Source of the DNA: JBBSJZ01 sp041751935
GTDB taxonomy: Bacteria > Planctomycetota > Planctomycetia > Pirellulales > Pirellulaceae
Assembly (NCBI GenBank): GCA_041751935.1
Contig: JBGSIA010000080.1
Span: 62,001 to 126,000 of the forward strand
DNA: 64,000 bases
Direction of reading: 5' to 3'
Under the pieces are notes generated by a model that saw only the letters and a program-made list of their open reading frames with translations, was not told the origin of the DNA and made no database searches. The position numbers and the translations under genes were made by a program. Every line of letters starts with the position of its first letter. Within the stretch, counting starts at the first letter, position 1. Of this stretch, positions 62,525-64,000 are shown piece after piece.

Positions 62525-62839
62525 CGCTACCGGCATTCGATTGATGGTGCGTCCGGCGGCAATTCGCAGGACGAAATAGGCCGTAAACAACGTGCAGATT
62601 AGCACGGGGCAAGGATTGGATGCTCGAAGTTGTTTGAATTCGAATACCATTGGTACTGTCGAATCACGGTGGAATACCAGTTGGTGGGGCTCGAAGTAGT
62701 GGCATTTTAGTCAGTATCGGATTCGGGCCATAACCAAACTGGATTGGATCCGGTTGAACCGATACAATGGACGTCCCGCCTAGAACCTTCGTGCCGATTC
62801 TAAATCGGACGTAACCCACCCTCAATTTCACCCAGAAGC
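62525..62839. other. Intergenic stretch before the cytochrome/DUF1587 gene
   Basis: No gene or hairpin that I trust is seen in these 315 bases. They presumably hold the promoter of the secreted gene that follows. Confidence 0.35.
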
Positions 62840-64000
62840 ATGCTGCCTTTTCGTTCTACCCGCTGGCAAACGGTGGTGCTTGGCACAGTAATCTGTCAGC
62901 AAATATTTCACTGCCAGCGAACGTTTGCTGTTCCGCCTCAAAATGTAATGGCGTTCATCGACCAGCACTGCATCGATTGCCACCAAGGCGATAGTGCTGA
63001 AGCCGGTTTGGATCTGGAAAAACTGTCCAATGATCTCAATGACGCTGTGGCTCTGCAAACTTGGGTTCGCATTGTCGATCGGGTCAATTATGGTGAAATG
63101 CCGCCTCCAGAAAGCTCTGAGTTGACCCCGAGTGATCGCCATGGGTTCAACCAGGTCACCTCGGATTGGCTTATCGAATTCAAATCCGAGCAGCAGAAGT
63201 CCGCAGGTCGTGTTCCCTTGCGACGGCTGACCAATGCCCAGGTCGAGCGCACCTTGCATGACCTGATGGCGATCGACATTCCACTTGCATCGCTCGTTCC
63301 AGCTGACCCGCGTACTGGCGGTTACACAACGATCGCGGACGGGCAACCGATGTCGCATTTTCAACTTCAATCGCACCTGACGATTGTTGACGCTGCATTG
63401 GATTATGCGTTTAGTCGGGTAGATGGCTCTTCAGATACTGACGACGCGACTCTTGATGCCGAAAGATTGGTACGACGCAACAGTCGTCAGCGTTGCCGTG
63501 AACCGGAGCTGATCGATGGCAAGGCAGTCACTTGGTCCAGTGGATTGATATTTTACGGTCGCTTGCCATCAACGACTTCGCGAGAAGATGGGTGGTACGA
63601 GTTTACGGTACGTGCCTCGGCCGTAAAAAAACCGAAAGAACTTGGCGTGTGGTGTACGGTCCGTAGCGGTAAATGTATTTCCGGCGCTCCTTTGATGAGC
63701 TGGATAGGTGCTTTTGAAGCCGAGAATACGCCCAAGGAAAGGACTTATTTGGCGTGGTTGCCCAAGGGACACATGTTGGAGATTCGTCCCGGCGACGAAA
63801 CACTCAAGGACGCAAAATTTTCTGGCGGTCAAGTCGGCACCGGCGAAGGTGGTCCACAGAATGTGCCGGGAGTGGCCTTGGATTGGATCAAGATCCAGCG
63901 AGTTTTTCCAGGCGGTAGCGTTGACGACGTTCGGATCCGAATTTTTGGAGTTGCCGCAGACGAATTCGAGACCGTTGGCAAAGTTCGGTTCTCGTCGGGA
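62840..64000 (+). CDS. Planctomycete cytochrome c / DUF1587 secreted protein, N-terminal part
   Basis: An open frame of 387 codons runs from ATG 62840 to the right edge without a stop. It has a signal-like N terminus (Val-Val-Leu-Gly-Thr-Val-Ile), then Asp-Gln-His-Cys-Ile-Asp-Cys-His-Gln-Gly near residue 44. This Cys-x2-Cys-His haem-binding motif marks a planctomycete cytochrome c domain. Arg-Arg-Leu-Thr-Asn-Ala-Gln-Val-Glu-Arg-Thr-Leu-His-Asp-Leu near 125 begins the DUF1587 domain, and Pro-Gly-Val-Ala-Leu-Asp-Trp near 345 is also as in the family. The missing part should carry DUF1592, DUF1588 and DUF1585. Such proteins often pair with a downstream DUF1552 gene, outside this window. They are thought to be extracytoplasmic redox enzymes of polymer use. 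Confidence 0.85.
   Translation, partial: MLPFRSTRWQTVVLGTVICQQIFHCQRTFAVPPQNVMAFIDQHCIDCHQGDSAEAGLDLEKLSNDLNDAVALQTWVRIVDRVNYGEMPPPESSELTPSDRHGFNQVTSDWLIEFKSEQQKSAGRVPLRRLTNAQVERTLHDLMAIDIPLASLVPADPRTGGYTTIADGQPMSHFQLQSHLTIVDAALDYAFSRVDGSSDTDDATLDAERLVRRNSRQRCREPELIDGKAVTWSSGLIFYGRLPSTTSREDGWYEFTVRASAVKKPKELGVWCTVRSGKCISGAPLMSWIGAFEAENTPKERTYLAWLPKGHMLEIRPGDETLKDAKFSGGQVGTGEGGPQNVPGVALDWIKIQRVFPGGSVDDVRIRIFGVAADEFETVGKVRFSSG

Overview
The window looks like a chromosomal segment of a planctomycete of the Pirellulaceae / Rhodopirellula type. The evidence is the gene content: secreted sulfatases, repeated DUF1080 (3-keto-disaccharide hydrolase type) domains, a Tat-exported Gfo/Idh/MocA oxidoreductase, a CehA/McbA metallohydrolase, a cytochrome c / DUF1587 giant secreted protein, Hanks-type kinases, an ISKra4-type transposase and an ECF sigma factor with DGPF proteins. 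Codon use is moderate in GC and the genes are loosely packed. No database search was possible; family names come from motifs read in the translated sequence.

Layout. 1-7 kb: end of a sugar isomerase/epimerase, a Tat-exported oxidoreductase, two secreted proteins and a membrane acyltransferase. 7.2-10.3 kb: an APGM-family phosphomutase-like enzyme (perhaps a homoserine kinase) and an aspartokinase with four ACT domains, separated by nine copies of a heptanucleotide. 10.7-18.3 kb: an information-processing block of dnaG, rpoD, a zinc-ribbon coiled-coil protein, coaE, rho and ribH, closed by a hairpin shared with a convergent EVE-domain gene. 19-26 kb: a carbohydrate block with two sulfatases (one fused to DUF1080), an NCS1-like permease with a tiny two-helix partner, and L-rhamnose isomerase. 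26.2-27.2 kb: the wreck of an acyltransferase with an ankyrin insert. 27.7 kb: tRNA-Val(GAC). 28-35.8 kb: infC, a Nif3-like protein, a family 2 glycosyltransferase, a distant BshC-like protein, a DJ-1/PfpI protein, PPi-type phosphofructokinase and a DUF2786 protein.

35.9-39.1 kb: the flagellar export gate operon fliP-fliQ-fliR-flhB, followed by a ROK kinase and a large secreted protein with an internal duplication. 43.6-48.9 kb is a gene graveyard: an ISKra4-type transposase with several frameshifts, a Hanks-type kinase with an internal stop and a lost catalytic lysine, and a large membrane protein with frameshifts and a stop. 49-50.4 kb: a small membrane protein and a GNAT protein. 50.7-54.3 kb: an ECF42-like sigma factor with three YCII/DGPF proteins, one of them fused to a VOC domain, and a separate VOC protein. 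54.4-57.8 kb: a double DUF1080 protein and a TolC-like lipoprotein. 57.9-61.1 kb: a tightly coupled leuB-cdsA-tatD-DUF202 operon. 61.3-64 kb: a family 4 glycosyltransferase and the start of a cytochrome c / DUF1587 protein that runs off the window.

The most system-like parts are the ECF42-DGPF locus, the APGM/four-ACT aspartokinase pair, and the permease-microprotein-RhaA group beside two sulfatases. None is certain to be new.
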